Below are positions 1 to 7,515 of a stretch of 64,000 bases of DNA, piece by piece (position 1 is the stretch's first letter; each line of letters starts with the position of its first letter). Location: positions 1,178,001-1,242,000 of the forward strand of contig NZ_JAOEAL010000001.1 in NCBI RefSeq assembly GCF_029835735.1. Direction: 5' to 3'. The DNA comes from Shewanella sp. GD04112. GTDB taxonomy: Bacteria > Pseudomonadota > Gammaproteobacteria > Enterobacterales > Shewanellaceae. The translations under genes and the position numbers were made by a program. The notes below the pieces were generated by a model that saw nothing but the letters and a program-made list of their open reading frames with translations, ran no database searches and was not told where the DNA came from.

Positions 1-22
1 TCGAATCCTAGTACCCCAGCCA
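1..22 (+). tRNA. tRNA-Gln, 3' end only (partial)
   Basis: The first 22 bases are identical to the 3' end of the complete tRNA-Gln at 305-379, including the T arm 3' half, the acceptor strand TACCCCA, discriminator G and encoded CCA. The 5' part lies outside the window. It shows that the tRNA operon contains at least two copies of tRNA-Gln. Confidence 0.9.
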
Positions 23-23
23 T

Positions 24-100
24 GGCAATGTAGCTCAGCTGGTTAGAGCACAGCACTCATAATGCTGGGGTCGCAGGTTCAAGTCCCGCCATTGCTACCA
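24..100 (+). tRNA. tRNA-Met (anticodon CAT), elongator type
   Basis: This is a 77-base cloverleaf with acceptor GGCAATG pairing CATTGCT, anticodon loop CTCATAA, T-arm GGTTCAAGTCC and encoded CCA. It lacks the C1-A72 mismatch and the GGG/CCC anticodon stem of initiator tRNA seen at 15377-15453, so it is read as elongator tRNA-Met. It is the second member of a Gln-Met-Leu-Gln tRNA operon. Confidence 0.95.
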
Positions 101-183
101 TATTTAAATCCACGTTAAATCAATTTGATTTATCTGGTAAAAATCCAGAGACGCCTTTGTTTGCCAATCTGGTACATTTTGAT

Positions 184-268
<85 letters not shown>

Positions 269-304
269 TCAAAGTGAAACCTTCTAGGTTGATGAAAAGT
301 TAAT

Positions 305-379
305 TGGGGTATCGCCAAGCGGTAAGGCACCGGGTTTTGATCCCGGCATACCTAGGTTCGAATCCTAGTACCCCAGCCA
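305..379 (+). tRNA. tRNA-Gln (anticodon TTG)
   Basis: This 75-base tRNA has acceptor TGGGGTA/TACCCCA and an anticodon loop TTTTGAT (anticodon TTG), with encoded CCA. It is the last gene of the tRNA operon and is followed after a few bases by a strong terminator. Its 3' end matches the partial copy at the window start. Confidence 0.96.
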
Positions 380-383
380 TAGT

Positions 384-413
384 TAAAAAGCCCGTCCTAC
401 GACGGGCTTTTTG
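384..413 (+). terminator. Rho-independent terminator of the tRNA operon
   Basis: A stem AAAAGCCCGTC / GACGGGCTTTTT with a short loop is followed by T residues, immediately after the last tRNA-Gln. Between this and the terminator at 592-626 (about 180 bases) I see no credible gene. Confidence 0.9.
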
Positions 414-591
414 CTTTCTGTCTTTTGTGATGTGCTTTTCGAGTCACTCCCTCATTACTTCGTTATCTTTCAATCTTCTGCTCTATTACTCGCGTGTTAT
501 GGCTTTACTCGAGCAAGCCTCGTGCTTGTATTTTGGCTATGTGCGAATGACTAAGATGTATTTAGGGGTTGGAATGGGTGTGTCATCGAGA

Positions 592-626
592 TAAAAAAGC
601 CACAGTGCTTAATAACACTGTGGCTG
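592..626 (-). terminator. Terminator of the lipoprotein gene
   Basis: The stem AGCCACAGTG / CACTGTGGCT with an 8-base loop is followed on the minus strand by a run of T. It lies about 60 bases beyond the stop codon of the minus-strand lipoprotein gene. Confidence 0.85.
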
Positions 627-683
627 ACTAACACCGACAAAAGTGAAATGCGACTAAAACGCTCGCAGAGCGTAGATTAGTTA

Positions 684-1343
684 TTATTGTACAGGTTTAA
701 CTTCTTTAACCGCTGCGGGAGCTGCGACTTCGCTCACTGCCTTTTCAAGTACCGCTTCCTGTGTCGCTTTTACATCGCCTGTGGCAACCGCTTTTAGGGG
801 CGCAGCCGCTGGGATTTGTTCTTGCAGCTTTTCGGTGCCTGCATCTATCGCCTTTTGCTGTAGTTTTTGCGGATCTGTGTAGTCAGCCAGTTCTTTAGGC
901 CAGCTTGGTACCAGTTTCTCAGCCTGATCGGTAAATTGCTCAGAGATAATTTTTGGCGAGCCACCCGTAAGCAACATCACCGCCATTTGGTTGGTTTCTG
1001 AGTTCCACACAAAGCCTGCTTTTTCGGCTATTTCTGGCACTGGTGTATAGGTCGATACCATATAAAACAGTGGGCCTTCCTGCTGGATTTTATCGGCGGT
1101 TTTAAGCAGCGATACTGTGGTCTCGTAGTTGTCTCCGAGCAGAGCCTTCATTCGATCTTTAATCAGCGGCTGTTCGAACAGCCCCACGTCATTGGGATTT
1201 AATCCGACAAGGGGTTTTAGTAGTGCCCACATGAGTTGGCCTTGGGGTGACATCAATAGCAGTGGGGCAACACAGGCATTAAGCATTAATGCGAGCCAAA
1301 TAATGTTAAGGCAACGCATTTTTTTGAGCAGAGTTGTACTCAA
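684..1343 (-). CDS. Putative lipoprotein of unknown function
   Basis: The product has 219 residues. An N-terminal hydrophobic segment ends in LNAC, a good lipobox with Cys about residue 24, so the mature protein is probably lipid-anchored in the outer or inner membrane. The middle is a compact acidic domain (LLGDNYETTVSLLKTADKI); the last 60 residues are Ala/Lys/Glu rich and probably disordered. I do not recognise a functional family. It stands alone between the tRNA operon and a divergent iron-type operon, with its own terminator. The first methionine at 1343 is used because the signal sequence starts there. Confidence 0.75.
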   Translation of the reverse strand: MSTTLLKKMRCLNIIWLALMLNACVAPLLLMSPQGQLMWALLKPLVGLNPNDVGLFEQPLIKDRMKALLGDNYETTVSLLKTADKIQQEGPLFYMVSTYTPVPEIAEKAGFVWNSETNQMAVMLLTGGSPKIISEQFTDQAEKLVPSWPKELADYTDPQKLQQKAIDAGTEKLQEQIPAAAPLKAVATGDVKATQEAVLEKAVSEVAAPAAVKEVKPVQ

Positions 1344-1610
1344 GATGATATTTCCTTTGGAAGTACCAGCAAGTCGCCGGCGGCGGATTGTAGCCGATTG
1401 CGATTCTGTAAACGAGAGGGGTGAATAAGTAAATTTTTACAGGGATTAGAGGGTAAAAAGTTAAGTTTTATCTAATTGAATTTGTATTGGTTTTACAATT
1501 ATTTCTGTTTTCTCCTCCTCAATTCTCGCTCTGTGAGTTTGCAATATTTCCCATCAACTTTGCCGTTATACCGTGCTTGTGATGTAAAGAATGTAAACCT
1601 GGGTTTTGTT

Positions 1611-1629
1611 GATAATAAATATCATTTAC
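1611..1629 (+). promoter_or_regulatory. Candidate Fur box
   Basis: GATAATAAATATCATTTAC matches the 19-base Fur consensus at 14 of 19 positions, including the GATAAT half and ATCATT. It lies about 95 bases upstream of the PepSY gene. Just downstream (1640-1655) is a perfect inverted repeat ATTAAC-4-GTTAAT. The rest of the 381-base gap 1344-1724 shows no gene. Confidence 0.55.
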
Positions 1630-1724
1630 TCTCTATCCCATTAACTTTCGTTAATACAGGCTATTAGCTAACGGTTGGTGGCGATTTAGGCGCTCGCCTA
1701 ATATCCCTTCTTGAGAGTCAGTCA

Positions 1725-2321
1725 TTGAAATTAAAAGTTAGTAAATCATCGCTTTCCTTCGCTCGGATTATTCATGTTTATGTCTCTATGGCACTGCTGC
1801 TGTTAATGCTGTTTTTTGCCGTAACCGGGATCACCTTAAACCATCCCAATTGGTTTTCATCAGCAGATCAAGAGCCGCGACGTGAACAGTTTGATATTCC
1901 TAACTATTTGATACCCGCAGCGCCGCAGGAGCCTGAGTGGCGTTTAGCGGCGGGGCATTGGTTAAAAAGCCAGTGGGATATGGATATTGGCACTGCCGAT
2001 ATCGATGAGGATGAGATAAGCCTAGTGAATAAAGGCCCAGGCACGTATCGCACCGTCACCTTAGATCTGCTCGACGGCAAAGCCTATGTTGAGACCTTAG
2101 ATTATGGCGTTGTTGCAGTGCTTAACGATCTGCACAAGGGGCGCAATACTGGGATAGTCTGGGCTTGGGTGTTAGATCTCTGCGCCTTGCTGATTATTCT
2201 CTTTTCGCTCACCGGCGCTTATTTGCTGCTGCCTCAAACGAAACGACTTAAAAAATCCTTGTTTTATATGGTGCTCGTCAGCTCAGGCTGTGCACTTGTG
2301 TATGTCTACTTTGTTCCATAG
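1725..2321 (+). CDS. PepSY-associated transmembrane protein
   Basis: This 198-residue inner-membrane protein has a TM helix at about 15-37 (MALLLLMLFFAVTGITLNHP), a periplasmic PepSY-like domain in the middle, and two closely packed helices at about 140-195 (WAWVLDLCALLIILFSLTGAYLLL). The layout matches PepSY_TM-type proteins often found with iron uptake or ferric reductase genes. The start is TTG with a GAGAG element upstream. It begins a three-gene operon; the next gene starts 13 bases after its stop. A Fur-like box upstream suggests induction by iron starvation. The function is inferred from family and context only. Confidence 0.75.
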   Translation: MKLKVSKSSLSFARIIHVYVSMALLLLMLFFAVTGITLNHPNWFSSADQEPRREQFDIPNYLIPAAPQEPEWRLAAGHWLKSQWDMDIGTADIDEDEISLVNKGPGTYRTVTLDLLDGKAYVETLDYGVVAVLNDLHKGRNTGIVWAWVLDLCALLIILFSLTGAYLLLPQTKRLKKSLFYMVLVSSGCALVYVYFVP

Positions 2322-2334
2322 GGAGAACCGATTA

Positions 2335-2850
2335 ATGATGCGTCAGCTTATTCGCACCAGCGCCATCGGTGCGTTGTTTGTGAGTTCAGCGGTATTTGCC
2401 GCGCCAAAAATGACCGTTGATTTGACCTTGCCTGAAATTACCGAAGGCCAGTATCACCGTCCCTATGTGGCCGTGTGGGTTGAGGATGCCAAGGGCCAAA
2501 CCGTTAAAACCTTAAGCCTATGGGTATGGGACGAGGGCCATAAATGGCTTAAGGACATTCGCCGTTGGTGGCGAAAGGCGGGGCGTGAAGACATGAGTTT
2601 TGTCGACGGTATTGCCTCGGCGACCAAGCCTGCAGGTCATTACAAAATTGATTGGGACTTAACGGATGACGCGGGTAAGCCGCTGACTCCAGCCTCCTAC
2701 ACAGTGTTTATCGAAGTGGTGCGCGAGCACGGCGGGCGTGACCTCGTGAGACAAAATATTGATTTAACGGCGGGGGATTTTACCGCCCAACTACCAGCGA
2801 CCACTGAAACTGGCGTGATTGATATTCGCTTAAGCGGTATGACTCGCTAA
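2335..2850 (+). CDS. DUF2271 family periplasmic protein
   Basis: The protein has about 171 residues when started at the ATG at 2335, preceded by AGGGAGA. An upstream in-frame start at 2290 lies inside the PepSY gene and lacks a ribosome-binding site. A cleavable signal peptide (ALFVSSAVFA) precedes a domain typical of DUF2271 (COG3656), with the conserved RPYVAVWVED, KWLKDIRRWWRK and Y.V.WD.TDD blocks. The molecular role of the family is not established; members commonly sit with PepSY and DUF4198 genes, as here, pointing to periplasmic metal or haem handling. Confidence 0.75.
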   Translation: MMRQLIRTSAIGALFVSSAVFAAPKMTVDLTLPEITEGQYHRPYVAVWVEDAKGQTVKTLSLWVWDEGHKWLKDIRRWWRKAGREDMSFVDGIASATKPAGHYKIDWDLTDDAGKPLTPASYTVFIEVVREHGGRDLVRQNIDLTAGDFTAQLPATTETGVIDIRLSGMTR

Positions 2851-2873
2851 GCCCTGCACTTTACTGAAAGGAT

Positions 2874-3698
2874 ATGAAGATGAAACTACGTTTACTTGCC
2901 TTAGTTAGCGCGCTCTGCATCAGCCCATTGGCGAGCAGCCATGACCGCTGGATTTTACCTAGCCACTATAACGTCTCGGCCGAAAGCCAAGAGGCGGTGT
3001 GGATCACCTCGGATGTGTCTGCCAGTAACCAAGTCTTTATGTTTGATAAGCCGGTCACCGCCAGCGATGTACGAGTGTACTTACCCGATGGCAAGCCAAG
3101 CTCTCCAAGTTCAAGTTACACTGGTGGTCGTAAATCGGTTTTCGACGTGCAATTACTGCAAGACGGTACCTATAAGTTTGAAAAGGAAGTCACGCCGAGA
3201 TACTTTTCTGTTTATAAAATCAAAGGTAAAGAAGGCATGGTTCGCAGTCGACTCGATAAAAAAGCGACAGCGGCCGTGATGCCAAAGGATGCCTATGAGC
3301 TAAAAGGTTCATTAAATGTGGCGCGGGTCGAAACCTATGTGACCCGCAACAAACCCACCGATAAGGTATTAGCACCGAAAGGTGAATACTTGGAATTGGT
3401 GCCTATTACCCATCCCGCTGATATCGTTGAAAATGAACCCGCAACACTGCAGTTTGTTTACGATGGTAAACCTGTCGAGGGCGTGAGTGTGGCGATCATG
3501 AAGGATGGCAGCCTGTACCGTAATAAGCCGGAAGAAATCAGTTTAACTTCGGATAAAGAAGGTAAAGTGGCGATGACGCTGCCAGCTGCTGGTCGTTATC
3601 TGCTGCATGCTTCAATCGAACGTCCAAGTCCTGATAAATCTCTTGCCGATAAAACAGTTAGCGAAATCTTTTTGACCTTCGAAGCTGGGCTTGAATAA
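2874..3698 (+). CDS. DUF4198 domain periplasmic protein
   Basis: This 274-residue protein has a signal peptide (LLALVSALCISPLASS) directly followed by HDRWILPSHY, the hallmark N-terminus of DUF4198 (NikM-like) proteins; the His after cleavage could bind metal. Two beta-rich domains follow, the second an Ig-like segment with DGKPVEGVSVAIMKDG. In other genomes the family is linked to nickel, cobalt or iron transport. It is the last gene of the three-gene operon and starts 23 bases after DUF2271, with GAAAGG upstream. A terminator follows at 3721-3748. Confidence 0.78.
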   Translation: MKMKLRLLALVSALCISPLASSHDRWILPSHYNVSAESQEAVWITSDVSASNQVFMFDKPVTASDVRVYLPDGKPSSPSSSYTGGRKSVFDVQLLQDGTYKFEKEVTPRYFSVYKIKGKEGMVRSRLDKKATAAVMPKDAYELKGSLNVARVETYVTRNKPTDKVLAPKGEYLELVPITHPADIVENEPATLQFVYDGKPVEGVSVAIMKDGSLYRNKPEEISLTSDKEGKVAMTLPAAGRYLLHASIERPSPDKSLADKTVSEIFLTFEAGLE

Positions 3699-3720
3699 GC
3701 GCATGCTTTAACGCTCCCCA

Positions 3721-3748
3721 TGCCCACAAATTCATTTGTGGGCATTTT
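3721..3748 (+). terminator. Terminator after the DUF4198 gene
   Basis: A perfect 10-base-pair stem TGCCCACAAA / TTTGTGGGCA with a 4-base loop is followed by TTTT. Confidence 0.85.
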
Positions 3749-3944
3749 GCCCCACTTAAGTTCGCACTATTATACTTTGGCACTAGCATCTGAGCGTGAG
3801 CTTCAGTAAGCTGCACTGGTGCATAGTTCTTGATGCATCCCAAGCGCATAACGATTAGAATAGCGCAATTCCACCCTGATTTTACTGTGTTGACCTTTAG
3901 CGTCGGCACGGGTTGCTTTTGTTTTAAAGGAGACGAAAGAAGTT

Positions 3945-4421
3945 ATGACTAAGGTTCCTATGACAGTTGTTGGTGCAGAACAGCTGCGTAAAGAGTTAGA
4001 TATGCTCAAGTTTGAACGTCGCCCGAAAATCACTGAAGCGATTGCCTCAGCGAGAGAGTTAGGCGATCTGAAGGAAAACGCGGAATATCATGCAGCCCGT
4101 GAAGAGCAAGGGATCTGTGAAGCGCGTATCCGTGACATTGAAGGCAAACTTTCTAACGCGCAGATCATCGACGTGACTAAGATGGCGAACAATGGTCGTA
4201 TCATTTTTGGTACCACAGTGACTATCCTCAATCTGGATACTGATGCGGAAGTGACTTACCGTATCGTGGGCGATGATGAAGCTAACATCAAAGAAAACCT
4301 GATTTCAGTCAACTCTCCGATTGCCCGTGGTTTAGTGGGTAAGAATGAAGGTGATGAAGTGTCGATCGCAACCCCAGGTGGCTTGACCGATTACGAAATT
4401 ATTTCGGTGCAATACATCTAA
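3945..4421 (+). CDS. greA: Transcription elongation factor GreA
   Basis: The product is 158 residues, the same length as E. coli GreA. The N-terminal coiled coil carries KFERRPKITEAIASARELGDLKENAEYHAA; the acidic tip residues (D and E of GDLKENAEY) are those that stimulate transcript cleavage by RNA polymerase. The C-terminal FKBP-like domain includes GRIIFGTTVTI and SPIARGLVGKNEGDEV. The start ATG is preceded by AAAGGAG. It is a single gene with a terminator at 4458-4482. It rescues backtracked RNA polymerase in the cytoplasm. Confidence 0.97.
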   Translation: MTKVPMTVVGAEQLRKELDMLKFERRPKITEAIASARELGDLKENAEYHAAREEQGICEARIRDIEGKLSNAQIIDVTKMANNGRIIFGTTVTILNLDTDAEVTYRIVGDDEANIKENLISVNSPIARGLVGKNEGDEVSIATPGGLTDYEIISVQYI

Positions 4422-4457
4422 GTCTTGGTCTCACCAGACTCGCTTATTTACCGATAC

Positions 4458-4482
4458 GAAGCCGCCTAGCGCGGCTTTTTTA
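4458..4482 (+). terminator. Terminator of greA
   Basis: The stem AAGCCGC / GCGGCTT is followed by six T residues, about 37 bases after the greA stop. Confidence 0.85.
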
Positions 4483-4604
4483 TGCCTTTTTTATATCTCA
4501 GGCACTGCAATATCAGTGTCCTTGGCGCACAAATAAGCAAGATGGATAAAGTTTAATTTGCCTCTGAGGCGGCGGTTACCTAAGCTGCATGCTTGGAGCT
4601 TTCT

Positions 4605-4715
4605 ATGCATTCATCAAGGTTCTTTACGAAAGCTATCCAAAAAAGTGTTGTTTCTTCTGCAAATATTTCATCACGTAAAAGTTGCGTGTACCTTTTAGGA
4701 ACTGAGTTTGATTAA
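4605..4715 (+). CDS. Possible 36-residue leader peptide upstream of the VemP-like gene
   Basis: An ATG at 4605 has an ideal ribosome-binding site (GGAG at 4595-4598, 6-base spacing) and opens a 36-codon frame (MHSSRFFTKAIQKS...) rich in Ser and Lys. It ends with TAA at 4713-4715, overlapping the TTG start of the next gene (4708) by eight bases in another frame. The overlap would allow translational coupling. No family is recognised, and it could be a chance frame; only the ribosome-binding site and the overlap support it. Confidence 0.35.
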   Translation: MHSSRFFTKAIQKSVVSSANISSRKSCVYLLGTEFD

Positions 4716-5262
4716 GCACTGGCGCCAAGGATTAATGTTACTCTGTGTGTCGATCATCTTGATCGCCCATACGGGTGGCTATGCGCCGCGCAGCTTAACC
4801 GCCCAGCAACTGCATCTGGCGCCTAAAACGGTAGCGACAACGGTAGTAACAACTGCGTCTACCGCGGATACGCCGTCACTCACTGCGCAACAGAGCACTG
4901 CATCACATCACTCAACGGCACAATCGACGGCGAGCGATAGCCAAGCTGTCTGCACCGATTCAGATAAAGCACAGGCCACCGATTGCTCCGAGTCAGAATT
5001 AGTCAGTCACTCGGATGATTTTAATTTTGCTCCGGCTAACTCCCAGCGTTTTATCAATCTTGTTCAGCATGATATGCGTGAGGTGAAGCCTGTTTACCTG
5101 TTGGCTTTTGAGTTCGAACCAGAGCCTGCGCCCGCATTAGGGGAAAATATTCGCCTCGATGCTCGCCCGGATTGGACCCTCTTAGCCGAATCTTCACCAG
5201 CGCGGATCTCCGGCTGGAAAGTCTCCAACCTCCAATATCGCTTTAGTCAGCAAGCCGCTTAA
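4708..5262 (+). CDS. VemP-like export-monitoring arrest peptide (putative)
   Basis: This 184-residue exported protein begins with TTG, with AGGA seven bases upstream. Residues about 8-22 form a signal-sequence core (LMLLCVSIILIAHTGGY). Residues 40-95 are a Ser/Thr/Ala/Gln-rich low-complexity linker. The C-terminus reads RISGWKVSNLQYRFSQQAA. As I recall it, the arrest motif of Vibrio VemP contains RISGWK followed by a (T/S)N..Y pattern and also sits at the extreme C-terminus. VemP is a secreted nascent chain that stalls its own ribosome and controls secDF2. Here the gene lies directly upstream of an accessory secD-secF pair, the same context. Motif, position, signal sequence and neighbourhood agree; the rest of the protein shows no family I know. 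Stalling is inferred, not shown. Confidence 0.72.
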   Translation: MIKHWRQGLMLLCVSIILIAHTGGYAPRSLTAQQLHLAPKTVATTVVTTASTADTPSLTAQQSTASHHSTAQSTASDSQAVCTDSDKAQATDCSESELVSHSDDFNFAPANSQRFINLVQHDMREVKPVYLLAFEFEPEPAPALGENIRLDARPDWTLLAESSPARISGWKVSNLQYRFSQQAA

Positions 5263-5623
5263 CTCACCGCTCCCTGTAGCAAGTTAGCAATGCTTATCCA
5301 TAATTACCGTTTGAGTTCATCATCTGAACCAGAGGTCGTTAGGGATGTCTTTGATTAACTTGCATTTTGTCATCCGAAACCTGTACCCGATAACCTAGCA
5401 TCAAAGCCTGCGGTGTGGTCGCCGAAGGTGCGACTAAATCGCATGGGATTTAAATCCATTCGGTTTAGACGGATTTTAATCGGTTATTACCACTGAGTTT
5501 GCTCGCATTTAGCGTTCTCCTTGTGGGATCCGTGTTTACAGGTTTCACCGTAATACAGTGATTGTTCGCTCATGTTTAGCTGCACTATTTGCGCTGCAGA
5601 TGGCTATTGGAGCGGGCAATATC
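5263..5623 (+). promoter_or_regulatory. Leader region between the VemP-like gene and secD
   Basis: This 361-base stretch contains no credible gene. CCGCTCC at 5267-5273, just after the stop codon, is complementary to GGAGCGG at 5609-5615, the likely secD ribosome-binding site. A second complement, CTCCAATA at 5230-5237 inside the last codons of the upstream gene, pairs with TATTGGAG at 5605-5612. This is the arrangement expected if a ribosome stalled at the end of the upstream gene unmasks the secD ribosome-binding site. Pairing is inferred by eye. Confidence 0.4.
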
Positions 5624-7513
5624 ATGCGAGTGATATCTATGGATAAAATTCAGAGTAAAAAGCTGCTAAATCATTATTCAGCTTGGAAATACGTTGTGCT
5701 TATCGTCACGATTATCGTGATGTTATTTAGCGCCTTACCGACTTGGTATGGAGAAGATGCCGCCGTGCAGGTGGGCGCTAAAGCGGGGCTTAATTTAACC
5801 CCCATCGAACTGCGGGATAAATTAAAGGCGCAGGGCGTTGATGTTAAGCGTATCGAAGTTAAGCATGCCCAACATGGCAACGCCAACAGCTCAGAAGACT
5901 GGCAAACCCTTATTGTACTCAATGATGACAGCGAGCAAACCTTAGTGAAGACCTTAGTGTCATCCATGGTGAGTGAGCCGAAAGAACTCACGCTGGCACT
6001 GGTGAGTGCTGCGCCAAGTTGGCTGCAAAATATGGGCTTTGAACCGATTAAACTCGGGCTCGATTTGCGCGGTGGGGTGCAATTTTTGCTGGATGTGGAT
6101 GTGCAGCCCGTCTATCAAGCCCAAGCCGATGCATTAGTCGAGTCCCTTAGACAGTTTTTGCGCGAACAACAAATTCGCGGCGCCAGTGTACGTATTGATA
6201 GCACGCGCGATGACGCAGGGTTGCAAATTGCAATTGCATTTAATGAAGCGGCTGAATCCACCAATAATGCGCGCTCAGCCATTCGCCAGTTTATGCAACA
6301 AAGCTACCCGACTTGGCAATTAACCAATGCGGATAATGGCTTAGTCGTAAAGCTCGCTCAAGAAGAGCAAATCAAGTTACGTAATTTAACCGTGCAGCAA
6401 AACCTGCAAATTATGCGTAGCCGGATTGAGGAGTTAGGGATTACAGAAGCCTTAGTACAGCGTCAGGGCGAACATCGTATTCGCATCGAGCTGCCCGGTG
6501 TCCAAGACCCCGCCGCTGCGAAAAACGTGATTGGTGCGACCGCAAGCTTGGCCTTTTTTGAAGTTAAAGAATCGGGTTCAGTGAATGCGCAGGTACTGAA
6601 GGATAAATCTGGCAATCCTGTTTATGTTGCACGCACGCCGGTATTGGGCGGCGATCATATTGTCGATGCCCGCGCCAATATTGGCGAAATGGGCATGGCC
6701 GAAGTGAACATTCACCTCGACCGAATAGGCGGCCAAAAAATGTCGGAGTTTTCCCGCGCCAATATCGGTAAGCCGATGGCAACATCCTACAGCGAATACA
6801 GCCGGGATGAGCAGGGCAAAGCCAAGCAGACCCAAGAGATCATTAGTGTCGCGACCATTCAATCACAGCTGGGAGATCGTTTCAGGATCACTGGCGCAGG
6901 CACCTATCAAGAGGCGCAGCAATTAGCCTTGTTGCTACGCGCTGGCTCCATGACGGCGCCTGTGACTATTGTTGAAGAACGCACCATTGGCCCAACCCTA
7001 GGTGCCGAAAACATTCAAAATGGCTTTGCAGCGCTCGGCCTTGGTATGGGAATTACCTTGTTGTTTATGGCGCTCTGGTATCGCCGTCTCGGTTGGGTGG
7101 CCAACGTGGCCTTGATTGCCAACATGGTGATCCTCTTTGGTTTGCTGGCGCTGATCCCCGGCGCAGTACTGACCTTACCCGGCATTGCCGGTCTGGTGTT
7201 GACGGTTGGTATGGCGGTCGATACCAACGTGCTGATCTTCGAGCGGATTAAAGACAAGTTAAAAGAGGGGCGCAGCTTCGCCCTAGCGATTGACACTGGC
7301 TTTGACAGCGCGTTCTCAACCATTTTCGACGCTAACTTCACCACTATGATCACCGCGGTTGTGCTCTATTCCATCGGTAATGGCCCCATCCAAGGCTTCG
7401 CCTTGACCTTAGGTTTAGGTCTGCTGACCAGTATGTTTACCGGTATTTTTGCCTCAAGAGCCTTAATCAACCTAGTGTATGGGCGTGATGCGCGCCGCCA
7501 TGTGAGGGTATAA
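5624..7513 (+). CDS. secD: Protein translocase subunit SecD (accessory paralogue)
   Basis: SecD is the inner-membrane Sec accessory subunit that uses the ion gradient to pull proteins into the periplasm. The N-terminal TM helix (WKYVVLIVTIIVMLFSALPTWYGED) is followed by the P1 region with the conserved GLDLRGGVQFLLDVD, and the C-terminal TM bundle contains TVGMAVDTNVLIFERIKD. The start is uncertain: 5558 (GTG), 5624 (ATG, after GGAGCGGG) or 5639 (ATG of MDKIQSKKLL). I chose 5624 for the ribosome-binding site. secF starts two bases after the stop. There is no yajC nearby, and the VemP-like gene precedes it, so this is taken to be a second SecDF set. Confidence 0.93.
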   Translation: MRVISMDKIQSKKLLNHYSAWKYVVLIVTIIVMLFSALPTWYGEDAAVQVGAKAGLNLTPIELRDKLKAQGVDVKRIEVKHAQHGNANSSEDWQTLIVLNDDSEQTLVKTLVSSMVSEPKELTLALVSAAPSWLQNMGFEPIKLGLDLRGGVQFLLDVDVQPVYQAQADALVESLRQFLREQQIRGASVRIDSTRDDAGLQIAIAFNEAAESTNNARSAIRQFMQQSYPTWQLTNADNGLVVKLAQEEQIKLRNLTVQQNLQIMRSRIEELGITEALVQRQGEHRIRIELPGVQDPAAAKNVIGATASLAFFEVKESGSVNAQVLKDKSGNPVYVARTPVLGGDHIVDARANIGEMGMAEVNIHLDRIGGQKMSEFSRANIGKPMATSYSEYSRDEQGKAKQTQEIISVATIQSQLGDRFRITGAGTYQEAQQLALLLRAGSMTAPVTIVEERTIGPTLGAENIQNGFAALGLGMGITLLFMALWYRRLGWVANVALIANMVILFGLLALIPGAVLTLPGIAGLVLTVGMAVDTNVLIFERIKDKLKEGRSFALAIDTGFDSAFSTIFDANFTTMITAVVLYSIGNGPIQGFALTLGLGLLTSMFTGIFASRALINLVYGRDARRHVRV

Positions 7514-7515
7514 CT

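Noticed and set aside
304..594. A 96-codon frame starting within tRNA-Gln
   Set aside because: It runs through the tRNA and its terminator, so it is not a gene.
1476..1667. A 63-codon frame in the gap before the PepSY gene
   Set aside because: It overlaps the candidate Fur box, has no ribosome-binding site, and its composition is that of AT-rich intergenic DNA.
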